A program made the translations under genes and the position numbers. This document shows, piece by piece, positions 27,372 to 35,434 of a stretch of DNA of 64,000 nucleotides (positions are counted from its first letter, which is position 1; each line of letters opens with the position of its first letter). Location of the stretch: the NCBI RefSeq assembly GCF_015355785.1, contig NZ_JADKYW010000005.1, positions 332,073 to 396,072 on the forward strand, written 5' to 3'. Below the pieces are notes generated by a model. The model saw only the letters and a program-made list of their open reading frames with translations. It did not search any database and had not been told where the DNA came from. Source of the DNA: Arthrobacter gandavensis. GTDB taxonomy: Bacteria > Actinomycetota > Actinomycetes > Actinomycetales > Micrococcaceae.

Positions 27372-27989
27372 TCAGCGGGCAGGTGCCAGGCGGGAAAGGA
27401 GTCCGTCCGGAACTTCTTCCGCGGTGAGGGCAAAACTGAGGTGGTCGGCCCACTGACCCGCAATATGCAGGTACCGGCGCCGCAGCCCTTCTTCCCGGAA
27501 CCCAAGTTTCTCGACCACTCGCAGGCTCGGAGCGTTTTCGGGCCGGATGTTGATTTCCATCCGGTGCAGCCCTAGGGTCCGGAAGCAGTGGTCAGTGGCC
27601 AGCGCGACGGCGGTGGGCGCGATACCGCGGCCGGCGCGTGCCTCGTCCACCCAGTACCCGAGGGTCGCCATGCGGGCCGATCCCCAGATGATGGAGGAGA
27701 CCGTCAGCTGTCCCACGATTGCCGGGGAGCTGCGCACGCCGCCCTGGCGTTCAGTAATGACGAACGGCAGGGCAGTGTCCTGGCGGGCCTGCTGGTTGAG
27801 GCTGCGGACCATTCCGGCGTAGGACGGGAGGACGCCGCCGGGCAGCGGATTCGTGGCTTCCCATGGCCCAATCCACCGGGCATTGCGCGACCGCACCGAA
27901 TTCCATTCGGTGCGGTCGCGGTAACGGATCGGCCGGAGGATGAGGTCGCCGCTTTCCAGCGTCACCGGCCAGATCGCCGACCCCAGCAT
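27372..27989 (-). CDS. GNAT N-acetyltransferase (RimJ/RimL type)
   Basis: A 205-residue acetyltransferase. The acetyl-CoA-binding signature is YWVDEARAGRGIAPTAVALA (motif A, R/QxxGxG/A-like), preceded by VGQLTVSSIIWGSARMATLG; motif B appears as RMEINIRPENAPSLRVVEKL and LGFREEG. The opening SGDLILRPIRYRDRTEW is typical of RimJ-like proteins that acetylate N-terminal residues of ribosomal proteins or other targets. It begins four bases after the galU stop and is clearly in the same operon. Real target unknown. Confidence 0.9.
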   Translation of the reverse strand: MLGSAIWPVTLESGDLILRPIRYRDRTEWNSVRSRNARWIGPWEATNPLPGGVLPSYAGMVRSLNQQARQDTALPFVITERQGGVRSSPAIVGQLTVSSIIWGSARMATLGYWVDEARAGRGIAPTAVALATDHCFRTLGLHRMEINIRPENAPSLRVVEKLGFREEGLRRRYLHIAGQWADHLSFALTAEEVPDGLLSRLAPAR

Positions 27990-27993
27990 TGAA

Positions 27994-28896
27994 CTAGCCT
28001 TCGTCGGAGGTGTTGAAGTCCTTCAGCCAGGCACGCAGGTCCGGACCGAGGTCTTCGCGCTCGGAGGCAAGGGTGACAACGGCCTTGAGGTAGCTGAGCT
28101 TGTCGCCGGTGTCGTAGCGGCGCCCGCGGAAGACGACGCCGTAAACGCCGCCCCCTTCACCTTCGGTCCCCGCGAGTGTCTGGAGGGCGTCGGTGAGCTG
28201 GATTTCGCCGCCGCGGCCGGGGCCGGTTTCTTCAAGGACACCGAAAACGGAGGGGTGCAGGACGTAACGGCCAATGACGGCGAGGTTCGACGGCGCATCA
28301 GCGGCGTCGGGCTTCTCGACGAGCTTGTTGACGCGCACGTAGTCCTCTCCCTCAATGACGGAGATGTCCGCGCAGCCGTAGGCGCTGATCTGGTCCGGTT
28401 CAACCTCGATCAGGGCAACGACGGAGCCGCCGGTCTTGGCCTGGACTTCCACCATCGTTTCAAGCAGCGGATCACGGGCATCGATCAGGTCGTCGCCGAG
28501 CAGCACGGCGAAGGGATCGTCGCCGATGTGCAGCTTGGCACGCAGGACGGCGTGGCCGAGGCCCTTCGGGTCGCCCTGGCGCAGGTAGTGGATTTCGCCC
28601 AGCTCGGAAGACTCGCGGACCAGCGCAAGCTTCTCGTCGTCGCCCTTGTCCTTTAGGGTCTGCTCGATGAAGGGCACGCGGTCGAAGTGGTCCTCGAGGG
28701 AGCGCTTGTTCCGGCCGGTGATCATCAGGATGTCCGGCATGCCGGCGTTGACGGCCTCTTCTACGACATACTGGATGGCCGGCTTGTCCACCACCGGAAG
28801 CATTTCCTTCGGCATGGCCTTGGTGGCCGGAAGGAAGCGCGTACCCAGGCCGGCGGCGGGAATTACGGCTTTGGTGATTTTAGGGCGTGAGGTCAT
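27994..28896 (-). CDS. galU: UTP-glucose-1-phosphate uridylyltransferase
   Basis: Makes UDP-glucose from UTP and glucose-1-phosphate for cell-envelope polysaccharides, trehalose and galactose metabolism. The 300-residue protein shows the nucleotidyltransferase signature AAGLGTRFLPATKAMPKEML, the KPAIQYVVEEAVNAG segment, substrate-binding LGDDLIDA and VEKP, and GGEIQLTDAL near the C-terminus. It is divergent from the folate cyclo-ligase gene and begins an operon with the RimJ-type and membrane-protein genes. In mycobacteria a moeA gene lies between galU and rimJ; here it is absent. Confidence 0.96.
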   Translation of the reverse strand: MTSRPKITKAVIPAAGLGTRFLPATKAMPKEMLPVVDKPAIQYVVEEAVNAGMPDILMITGRNKRSLEDHFDRVPFIEQTLKDKGDDEKLALVRESSELGEIHYLRQGDPKGLGHAVLRAKLHIGDDPFAVLLGDDLIDARDPLLETMVEVQAKTGGSVVALIEVEPDQISAYGCADISVIEGEDYVRVNKLVEKPDAADAPSNLAVIGRYVLHPSVFGVLEETGPGRGGEIQLTDALQTLAGTEGEGGGVYGVVFRGRRYDTGDKLSYLKAVVTLASEREDLGPDLRAWLKDFNTSDEG

Positions 28897-28964
28897 GACC
28901 GTAAGAGTACCTAAGTGAATGCTCAGCGCGCCAAATGCCTCTTCGTTGCGGGCACAATAGGTCC

Positions 28965-29555
28965 ATGACCGGCGACACGAAGGAACAGGTACGCAGCAAT
29001 TTCAGGCAGAAGCGGCGGGCGCTGCGCGCCTGGGGATCTGCGCAGCAGCTTTCCAGTGCTGCTGCGCCCCTGCTCCGAGCGCTGGAACCGGGCTCCATGG
29101 TCAGCTGTTACCTTTCCACTGGAACCGAACCGGACACCTCGGCGCTGCTTGCGGCACTGGTGGATGCCGGCCATACCGTCGTAGTCCCTGTCTGCGAACC
29201 CGGATACCGGCTTTCCTGGTGCCCGTGGATTCCCGGGGGTTCCCTGGTTCCCGGACTGTTCCCTGGAATTCCAGAGCCCGCCGGCCCGCGGTGGGACCTC
29301 CCGGAAATAATGGAACTGAACCTGCTGCTGATACCGGCGCTCGCTGCATCCTCAGACGGAACAAGGATGGGAAAAGGCGGCGGTTACTATGACCGCTTCC
29401 TGACCCGGTACCGTGCGGCCGGCGGGACGGCACCGGTTGTGGCAGTGGTCCATGATCATGAGTTCGTGCCTGCCGGCGGCCTCCCGGCCGATGCCCTTGA
29501 CGTGCCGGTGGACGGAGTCCTGCGCCCGGCCGGTTACACGGGGGTCCGGCAGTAG
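28965..29555 (+). CDS. 5-formyltetrahydrofolate cyclo-ligase
   Basis: ATP-dependent conversion of 5-formyl-THF to 5,10-methenyl-THF (MTHFS/YgfA family), 196 residues. The N-terminal VRSNFRQKRRAL helix supplies substrate-binding basic residues; the C-terminal signature ASSDGTRMGKGGGYYDRFL binds ATP. The ATG at 28965 is preferred to the in-frame one at 28935 because homology begins immediately after it. The neighbouring order galU (divergent), this gene, then an FmdB-type gene matches Rv0993-Rv0992c-Rv0991c of M. tuberculosis. Confidence 0.94.
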   Translation: MTGDTKEQVRSNFRQKRRALRAWGSAQQLSSAAAPLLRALEPGSMVSCYLSTGTEPDTSALLAALVDAGHTVVVPVCEPGYRLSWCPWIPGGSLVPGLFPGIPEPAGPRWDLPEIMELNLLLIPALAASSDGTRMGKGGGYYDRFLTRYRAAGGTAPVVAVVHDHEFVPAGGLPADALDVPVDGVLRPAGYTGVRQ

Positions 29556-29561
29556 GGGGTG

Positions 29562-29567
29562 TATACT
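29562..29567 (+). promoter_or_regulatory. Likely -10 box of the FmdB/Ruc-like gene
   Basis: TATACT lies directly against the CIRCE operator and seven bases after the folate cyclo-ligase stop. No good -35 sits 17 bases upstream; TTACAC at 29534-29539 is 22 bases away, so the promoter call is tentative. Confidence 0.45.
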
Positions 29568-29593
29568 TAGCACTCTAGGCCGCAGAGTGCCAA
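29567..29593 (+). promoter_or_regulatory. CIRCE operator (HrcA site) upstream of the FmdB/Ruc-like gene
   Basis: TTAGCACTC, nine bases, GAGTGCCAA: only the second half-site deviates by one base from the CIRCE consensus TTAGCACTC-N9-GAGTGCTAA. It overlaps the likely -10 box and lies 67 bases before the GTG start. The same operator type occurs twice before groES in this window (47836-47862, 47882-47908), so HrcA control of both units is strongly suggested. Confidence 0.9.
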
Positions 29594-29660
29594 TCGTTCC
29601 GCCGCCCGGCGGAAAGTGACACTGCTGAGGCCTTCCTTTCGCCCTTCACAAGGAGTAAGA

Positions 29661-29969
29661 GTGCCCACATATGCCTATGCCTGCAAGGATTGCGGTCACG
29701 CGTTCGACATCCAGCAGTCCTTCACCGATGACAGCCTGACCGTCTGCCCCGAATGCGGCGGCAACCTGCGCAAGAAGTTCAACAGTGTGGGTGTGGTTTT
29801 CAAGGGCTCGGGCTTCTACCGCACGGATTCACGCGATGCGGCTTCCACTGTTCCGGCTGCCCCGGCGAAGGATGCGCCTGCCAAGGAAGCCGTTAAGGGA
29901 TCGGCCAAGGCCGCACCGGCCGCATCTTCCGCCACGGCATCGCCGGCGTCCGCACCGGCGGCCGGCTAG
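29661..29969 (+). CDS. FmdB-family zinc-ribbon protein with disordered tail (Ruc-like redox chaperone)
   Basis: A 102-residue protein. The N-terminal zinc ribbon has four cysteines (8, 11, 29, 32) in two CxxC pairs, PTYAYACKDCGHAFDIQQSF and TVCPECGGNLRKKF, then GVVFKGSGFYRTDSR, and finally a 45-residue Ala/Pro/Ser/Lys tail that should be unstructured. This architecture, the CIRCE element in front and the galU/cyclo-ligase neighbourhood match M. tuberculosis Rv0991c (Ruc), a chaperone activated by oxidation of its zinc cysteines. The GTG start follows AAGGAG. FmdB proteins are otherwise uncharacterised, so Ruc-like function is an inference from architecture, regulation and synteny together. 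Confidence 0.85.
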   Translation: MPTYAYACKDCGHAFDIQQSFTDDSLTVCPECGGNLRKKFNSVGVVFKGSGFYRTDSRDAASTVPAAPAKDAPAKEAVKGSAKAAPAASSATASPASAPAAG

Positions 29970-30009
29970 TCCACGTTTCGGGCTGCCCTTCTCGGGTACC
30001 CGGCAAGAG

Positions 30010-30043
30010 GGCGTCCCGCTCCTCCACAGGAGCCAGGGACGCC
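30010..30043 (+). terminator. Intrinsic terminator after the FmdB/Ruc-like gene
   Basis: An 8-bp plus 5-bp stem with a two-base bulge, followed by TTTGTTG, 40 bases past the stop codon. It makes the CIRCE-controlled gene a single-gene transcript. Confidence 0.85.
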
Positions 30044-30107
30044 TTTGTTGTCCCCGGCCTGCTGCGCCCGGCTCCCGGCTTCTCTCTGCGGCACCTAGCG
30101 TTGCCGC

Positions 30108-30884
30108 ATGTTCAGCAGATCGCGCCGCCGCCGCATCTCCGGAAAACGGATTGGCATCCGAACCCCCGGGGTTCCTCCAGCGCATCCCGGCGCCAGGCAC
30201 CAGAGGGGAAGGTTTCACCGGTTCCTGGTCCGGCGCCGCCGGCTCCTCGCAGGGCTGCTCGCCGCTGCTGCAGCAGGCATCGCAGTCCAGGCAGCGCTGC
30301 CCCCTGATCCTGCGACGGTCCGCACTGCTGCCGCGGCCTCGGACCTGCCGGCCGGCCACGTCATTGGCCGGGGCGACGTTCGGATAATCAGCCTGCCGCC
30401 GGGCGCAGTGCCGCAAGGGGCCGTTACCGACGCCGCGGCGGCGGTGGGACGGCAGCTCGCCGTTCCTCTTCGCGGCGGCGGTATTGTCAGTGAGACTGTC
30501 CTGGTTGGTGACGGACTGCTGGCCGGATCACCGGCGGGTACCGCCGCGCTCCCCCTTCGTCCAGCCGATCCGGCAACAGCGCGGCTGCTCTCTCCCGGCA
30601 CCCTGGTTGATGTGGTGGCGGCTCCGGAGGAGGGTTTCGACAGCGCCGGCCCTCCGGTAGTCCTGGCTTCGGGCTTGCCCGTGCTGTGGATTACCGGAAC
30701 GGACAACGGGGCCCGGCCGTGGCCGGGTGCGGATACTGCGGTTGACGAGCAGCTGGTGGTGGTCGCTGCACCCAAGACGGAAGCCCCGGAGCTGGCCGTT
30801 GCCTCAGCCCGCGGCGGACTCTACTTTGTCCCGAACGGATTTGTCCCGAACGAAGCACCCGGCTCCGAGCCCCCGGCCGGCTGA
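30108..30884 (+). CDS. SAF-domain membrane-anchored protein (CpaB/FlgA-like)
   Basis: A 258-residue protein: basic cytoplasmic N-terminus of about 45 residues, one membrane helix (LLAGLLAAAAAGIAVQAAL), then a SAF domain (about residues 73-140) containing DLPAGHVIGRGDVRIISLP and GRQLAVPLRGGGIVSETVL, and a further beta-rich domain. SAF domains occur in pilus-assembly protein CpaB and flagellar FlgA; no pilus genes are nearby, so its partner is unknown. It starts after the terminator at 30010-30043 and has no evident ribosome site. Confidence 0.8.
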   Translation: MFSRSRRRRISGKRIGIRTPGVPPAHPGARHQRGRFHRFLVRRRRLLAGLLAAAAAGIAVQAALPPDPATVRTAAAASDLPAGHVIGRGDVRIISLPPGAVPQGAVTDAAAAVGRQLAVPLRGGGIVSETVLVGDGLLAGSPAGTAALPLRPADPATARLLSPGTLVDVVAAPEEGFDSAGPPVVLASGLPVLWITGTDNGARPWPGADTAVDEQLVVVAAPKTEAPELAVASARGGLYFVPNGFVPNEAPGSEPPAG

Positions 30885-30921
30885 CCCCTCGTCCGGGTCT
30901 GGCGGAGCGACAAACCTGCGG

Positions 30922-31443
30922 CTATCCCCAGTGTGGCGGACGCTGTTCAAGAAGCCAGGCTGAGCTGTCCTCAGGAGAGTCTCCCCATGCACGGGGGTCG
31001 TCTTCACCGGCGGTCTGCGGCAGGATTCCGGATCCCTGGCCGGGAGGCACCTGGCTAGCCGGGGTCTTGTCATGCTGGGTCTTGTCATGCAGGGTCTTGT
31101 CATGCACTGCCTGGTCGTGCACCGCCTGATCAGGCGGCTTCTGGTCCTGCGAGGTCTTGCCCGCTCCTGCGGAGGTGCCGTCGCCGGCATTCGGTGCGGC
31201 AGACCCGGGCGTGCCGTGACCGGCTGGCGGCGCGTCCGCGCGCTGGGCTGCGGCGGGGGCCGTATGCAGCAGCTGCGCTGCCTGCTTCAGCCTGGTGGGC
31301 GCTGAGGTGCTCCGCCGGGAACGGCGTTTAACCTTCCCGGCGGCCGCGGCAGGGTTCCCGTCCGCTGCCCCCGGGCCGTGACCGCCGGGAGGCGGCACAG
31401 TGCCGGACCCGGTGTCAGGAGGGCTGTTCTGTTCCTGGTTCAT
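30922..31443 (-). CDS. Uncharacterised disordered protein with HDK pentapeptide repeats and PPHWG C-terminus
   Basis: A 173-residue, Pro/Gly/Ala-rich protein with no membrane segment. Residues about 105-128 are five-residue repeats of the type HDKTx (DNA period 15 bp, 31063-31129). The C-terminus DDPRAWGDSPEDSSAWLLEQ then RPPHWG is dense in Trp and looks conserved and folded or peptide-like. Its ATG lies 29 bases inside the end of the large helicase-like gene, so the two are probably cotranscribed; longer in-frame starts upstream are antisense-free but lie within the helicase gene. I do not recognise a function. Confidence 0.62.
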   Translation of the reverse strand: MNQEQNSPPDTGSGTVPPPGGHGPGAADGNPAAAAGKVKRRSRRSTSAPTRLKQAAQLLHTAPAAAQRADAPPAGHGTPGSAAPNAGDGTSAGAGKTSQDQKPPDQAVHDQAVHDKTLHDKTQHDKTPASQVPPGQGSGILPQTAGEDDPRAWGDSPEDSSAWLLEQRPPHWG

Positions 31444-34400
31444 GCTGCCTGTCGATTCCACCGGCCACTGCGGCTGCTGCCGCTGAAGCCCGGATGGCTG
31501 GGTTGGATTGTTCCTCTGAGCGCTGACGGACCCGCGTGCTGCCGTGGGGAACCACGGTCGCCTGGGCGGCTGCCGCAGGAGCTTCTCGAATCGGCTCGGG
31601 CCCGGGGACCGGGGACGGGAGTCCAAGGTACCGGCCCACCAGATCGGCGCACGCGGCGGGATCGGTGAAGACTTCGATGGTCCACAAAGGCATGTAGCGC
31701 CAGCCGAGCCGTTCAAGCAGCTGGGGACGCAGCCGGCTGCGCTCCCGTACGCTCATTCCCCGGTACCGGGCGGTTCCGTCAGACTCGATGGCCATAGGAA
31801 CAGCTGGATCCGCGTCCGCGGAACGCCGGACTGTCGCCACAATGTCGATCACGTCGTCGTAGTGGTCCCACACCTCGGCGCCCCGCAGCCGCAGGCGTCC
31901 CACCAGGTCCGCCACAAGCGGGTCGTCCGCCATGATTGAGTTGCCGGCCGAACGTTCACCGGCAGGCCGGACAGGTCCGCCGTCGAGCTCACGCACCAGC
32001 ATCTGGTAGAAATCACGTGCTCCGTGTCCCAGCCTCGACTCGTCGAGGTCCGAAGGCTGGAAACAGGTCAGCACGTGAAGCCGGTAGCGGGCACGGGTCA
32101 TCGCGTTGACAAACCGTCCCCGCCCGCCGGGCTCGGAGAGCAGGCCGAAATTGTGCAGGGCACGGCCGTGCGGGGTCCTGCCGAATCCCAGCGAGAAGAT
32201 CACTGCGTCCCGGACAAGTCCGGCGGCCCGGTCAGCCGGTACCACACGGAACGATTCGGCACCGGGGGCGAAGAAGTCCGCTGCCCAGGGGAAATTCGCC
32301 ATCTGCACGCGGATCGCCTCCGCCACCCGGACAGCGTGCCGGGGGCTGGCAGTAATGACGGCCAGGGACTGGCTCGGCCGGCGCCGGACATGTTCAAAGA
32401 CCAGGTCGACTACACGGTTGACCTCGGCGGAGACGCTTTCAACGCCCTCCTGGTCTGCACTGGGCATGCCCGTGCCGTCCGCGAGGTATTCGACGGTGAG
32501 CGGCCGTTCACCGGTTGCCACTTCATCTCCGCGCGGGACCCAGGAGAGCTGTCCGCCGTAGAACTCCGCGGAGAGCTGCTTCAGCAGGTGCTTGTCGGTG
32601 CCGCGGTAGACGGTGGAGAGGCTGCGGACCGGGAGGATCCGGGCCAGGGCGTCGAAGGCGCTGGGGAGTTCGTCCCCGCCGGAGCCTGCCCCGGGCTGCT
32701 GGATGTTGATGGTGAACGGCCGTGGTCCGCCCAGGTTGCCGTCCCCAAAGGCGAGGACCTGCCCGGCGCGTGCGATCGCGGGAACGGCAGCCTGCAGGCT
32801 CATGGACTCTGCATCGAGGATGATCAGGGCGTCGAAGCGCCGGGATCCCGGAAGCATCATCGGCAGCAGCAGGGGGCTTGCGGCCCATACCGGCAGGAGC
32901 GAAGAAACCAGCTCATCGGACTGGCCGGAGAGGGAATCAACCGTGAGGGGCCCGGTCTTGATGACGTCCCGGAGCTGCGCCGCGTCCCTGGCCCGGGATT
33001 TGATGCCCTCGCGCCAGCGCCGGGCAAGCTCCCAGCGCAGCCGGGAGGCACCCGAGGCTATGTGCGCGTTGTCAGCCAGGCGGTACTCGGCTTCAAGCCG
33101 GCGCAGGCTGTCGCCGTCGGACATCGCCAGGTAATCGTCACCGCTGATCATCGCTTCCAGGGCTGACTGCCACCAGGCCAGCTCCAGTTCGTAGCCGACC
33201 TGCCGCGGCGTCACTTCGCGTGCTTCAAGGTCATCGAGCAGTTCGCCAAGTCCCTGTCCGCGCATCTCGTCCACCAGCAGGGTGCGCTCGGGCAGGGTCT
33301 CAAGGGTTTCCTTGTCCCCGGCGAGGGCACGGAGCTTCTTCTCCAGGTCATCCAGTGACTGGTCCGCGAGGTTCGGTTTTTCCGGAGTTCCGGAGAGGAT
33401 GCGGGTCAGCTCGTCCAGCTGGTCCTTGACGCCAAGGTAGGTCCTGTTCAGGTCGGCGAGGCCCGTGGGAACGGAAGGATGGCGCTGGGTCGTGGCGTAG
33501 CGCGTCCAGATACCGCGCTGCTGCTGCACCTGCACCAGCGAGGTGTGCAGGTCTGCAATATGCACGCCGGGACGGATGTATTCCTTCGCGACCCGGCGCA
33601 GCCGCGAACGGGTCATGGAACTCATGTCCACGCCGTGCTCGCGCCGCCAGGAAGAGGACGCCGTGGCGGAAATCAGATCCGTAACGGGGCGGTCGAAGAT
33701 GTCCGGAGTGAACTTGTCCAGGCTTTCGCGGACAGCGACCAGCAGCTGGAGCTGTTCGCCCCACTGCGCGAAGGTCTCCCCCAGCCGGATCTGTGAGTGC
33801 TCGGCCACTTCCTGGACCCGGGTGCGCAGCTGCGGCAGTGCTTCGGCCAGTTCCTCCGTGAGCTGGTGCGCTGCTTCGGTTTCCTTGCGGTTGAGCAGTT
33901 TCGCTCCGAACCAGGGACTTGAGACGGCGGCACGGGAGAAACTTCCCAGTTCCGCGGCACGACGCAGGCGGCCGGTCAGCTCGGTGCGGTCCGTGATGCT
34001 GTCCAGGACGCTGCGCTTGAGCCGGACGGTGGTGGCCGGGGCCGGCGTAAGCGAGGTAAGTTCGGCCAGGGACTGCATCGCCTGGTAGGGCGAACATCCC
34101 CAGCGCTGCCGGACGTTGTGCAGGGACTTTACATGGTCCCGCAGCTGGTGGCGGCTCTCCTGCAGCACCTTGTGCAGGTTGCCCAGGTTCGGCTCGGCGG
34201 CCTTCTCATTCCGCACGATGGCGCGGACCAGCCGGTCCCGCAGGGCTTCCTCGCCCAGCCCGGCTCCCAGCTGCAGGACGAGTGAACCGAGATTGAGGTT
34301 CTCCAGGGCGGAGACGAATTCGTTGAGGGTTCCGCGGCGCTCAGCGACGACGAGCACGGACTTTCCGGCGTTCACCAGAGCGGCGGCGGCGTTGACCGCG

Positions 34401-35296
34401 GTCTGTGTCTGGCCGGTTCCGGGAGGTGCCGAGACGACGAGGGAATTCCCGGCACCGGCGAGGTCCAGCACGTCCTGCTGCTCGCGGTCCGCATCCAGTA
34501 CCAGGAGCTCGGAGGCCGGTGCGCGGTCATCCAGCGGCGGAAGCCCCGGGTCCGCGGGTTCGCCCACCTCTGCGCTGCCGTCCACGGCGGCGTCCATCAG
34601 TGCCCGGAGAATGGGATGGGAAGGATCCAGGGCCGCATCCTCTGAGAGGTCCGGCAGATCCGCGAAGGTGGAGACGAGCAGGCGGTGCTCGATGTTCATG
34701 CCCCGCACCCCGTCGGTGAGGCCGCGCAGCCGTTCCAGGACCGGGTGCGGATCAAACCGCGCCGTGCCATAGGCCAGCCGTGCCAGGGATTCGGCGTCGA
34801 CGTCCAGGCCCTGCTGGTTTTCGAGGTGGCGGATGAAGGCAGGGTTCAGCTCGGCCTTGCCGGTGAGCTGGAGCTCGTAGTCATCCTGGGCCGCATGTAC
34901 CGTCAGGCTGACGGCGGTCAGCAGTACCGGGGCGGTCAGGGATTCCGGCCGCAGGGCTTCATCCGAGGCGTAGCGCCAGGAAGCGGTTCCCGCGGCAAGA
35001 TAGCCGACGTCGATACCGCGGTCTGAGCCCAGTTCGTAGATCTTGGCACGCAGCGCCCGGGCTGCGCGCATGGCGGTCCTGTAGTGGTCCGCATCACGCA
35101 GCAGCGTTGAGAGCCGGGTTTTCCTCCCGGCCAGCAGCTGCGCGAGCCCGGAGGGGTGGGCGTGGGTCAGGTCGATGCTGTTCTCCGGGGTGACCGTGAA
35201 ATGCAGCAGCGTGTCCGACCCGGCGTGCTGGCCTAGCCCGGCCAGCCACGGCAGCAGGAAGTCCGAGGCGCTGTCCCCGGGATTCTGCTCAGACAC
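31415..35296 (-). CDS. Helicase-like protein with altered Walker motifs and C-terminal Vsr/DUF559-like nuclease domain
   Basis: A 1293-residue cytoplasmic protein of the superfamily I, DUF4011-like class. Layout: N-terminal region of about 280 residues; P-loop VVSAPPGTGQTQTAVNAAAA near 307 with Gln in place of the Walker A Lys; a long helical insert (about 370-870); motif II IILDAESMSLQAAVPAIARA with DAES instead of DEAS; motif III-like AFGDGNLGGPRPF; motifs V/VI FGRTPHGRALHNFG and FVNAMTRARYRLHVLT; finally a nuclease-like domain with AIESDGTARYRGMSVRERSR and LGWRYMPLWTIEVF. The GTG at 35296 follows AGGAAAGAGG. Possible nucleic-acid defence or repair protein whose ATPase may be inactive. Confidence 0.78.
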   Translation of the reverse strand: MSEQNPGDSASDFLLPWLAGLGQHAGSDTLLHFTVTPENSIDLTHAHPSGLAQLLAGRKTRLSTLLRDADHYRTAMRAARALRAKIYELGSDRGIDVGYLAAGTASWRYASDEALRPESLTAPVLLTAVSLTVHAAQDDYELQLTGKAELNPAFIRHLENQQGLDVDAESLARLAYGTARFDPHPVLERLRGLTDGVRGMNIEHRLLVSTFADLPDLSEDAALDPSHPILRALMDAAVDGSAEVGEPADPGLPPLDDRAPASELLVLDADREQQDVLDLAGAGNSLVVSAPPGTGQTQTAVNAAAALVNAGKSVLVVAERRGTLNEFVSALENLNLGSLVLQLGAGLGEEALRDRLVRAIVRNEKAAEPNLGNLHKVLQESRHQLRDHVKSLHNVRQRWGCSPYQAMQSLAELTSLTPAPATTVRLKRSVLDSITDRTELTGRLRRAAELGSFSRAAVSSPWFGAKLLNRKETEAAHQLTEELAEALPQLRTRVQEVAEHSQIRLGETFAQWGEQLQLLVAVRESLDKFTPDIFDRPVTDLISATASSSWRREHGVDMSSMTRSRLRRVAKEYIRPGVHIADLHTSLVQVQQQRGIWTRYATTQRHPSVPTGLADLNRTYLGVKDQLDELTRILSGTPEKPNLADQSLDDLEKKLRALAGDKETLETLPERTLLVDEMRGQGLGELLDDLEAREVTPRQVGYELELAWWQSALEAMISGDDYLAMSDGDSLRRLEAEYRLADNAHIASGASRLRWELARRWREGIKSRARDAAQLRDVIKTGPLTVDSLSGQSDELVSSLLPVWAASPLLLPMMLPGSRRFDALIILDAESMSLQAAVPAIARAGQVLAFGDGNLGGPRPFTINIQQPGAGSGGDELPSAFDALARILPVRSLSTVYRGTDKHLLKQLSAEFYGGQLSWVPRGDEVATGERPLTVEYLADGTGMPSADQEGVESVSAEVNRVVDLVFEHVRRRPSQSLAVITASPRHAVRVAEAIRVQMANFPWAADFFAPGAESFRVVPADRAAGLVRDAVIFSLGFGRTPHGRALHNFGLLSEPGGRGRFVNAMTRARYRLHVLTCFQPSDLDESRLGHGARDFYQMLVRELDGGPVRPAGERSAGNSIMADDPLVADLVGRLRLRGAEVWDHYDDVIDIVATVRRSADADPAVPMAIESDGTARYRGMSVRERSRLRPQLLERLGWRYMPLWTIEVFTDPAACADLVGRYLGLPSPVPGPEPIREAPAAAAQATVVPHGSTRVRQRSEEQSNPAIRASAAAAAVAGGIDRQHEPGTEQPS

Positions 35297-35392
35297 TGAT
35301 GCCCTCTTTCCTGCACTTCCGCGCGACGATCTCGACCAAACTGGCATACCTTCCAAGCTATCGTCATTTGCCCGAATAGCTCCGGATAGCAA

Positions 35393-35424
35393 CGCGGGGG
35401 ACGGCTCTTCAGCCGTCCCCCGCG
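35393..35424 (-). terminator. Hairpin ending guaA
   Basis: A perfect 14-bp stem (35393-35406 against 35411-35424) with a CTTC loop, 10 bases after the guaA stop; it separates guaA from the helicase-like gene. Confidence 0.85.
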
Positions 35425-35434
35425 CCCTATGGTG

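Noticed and set aside
32024..33166. A 380-codon plus-strand frame inside the helicase-like gene
   Set aside because: Antisense shadow; the minus-strand protein has recognisable motifs throughout.
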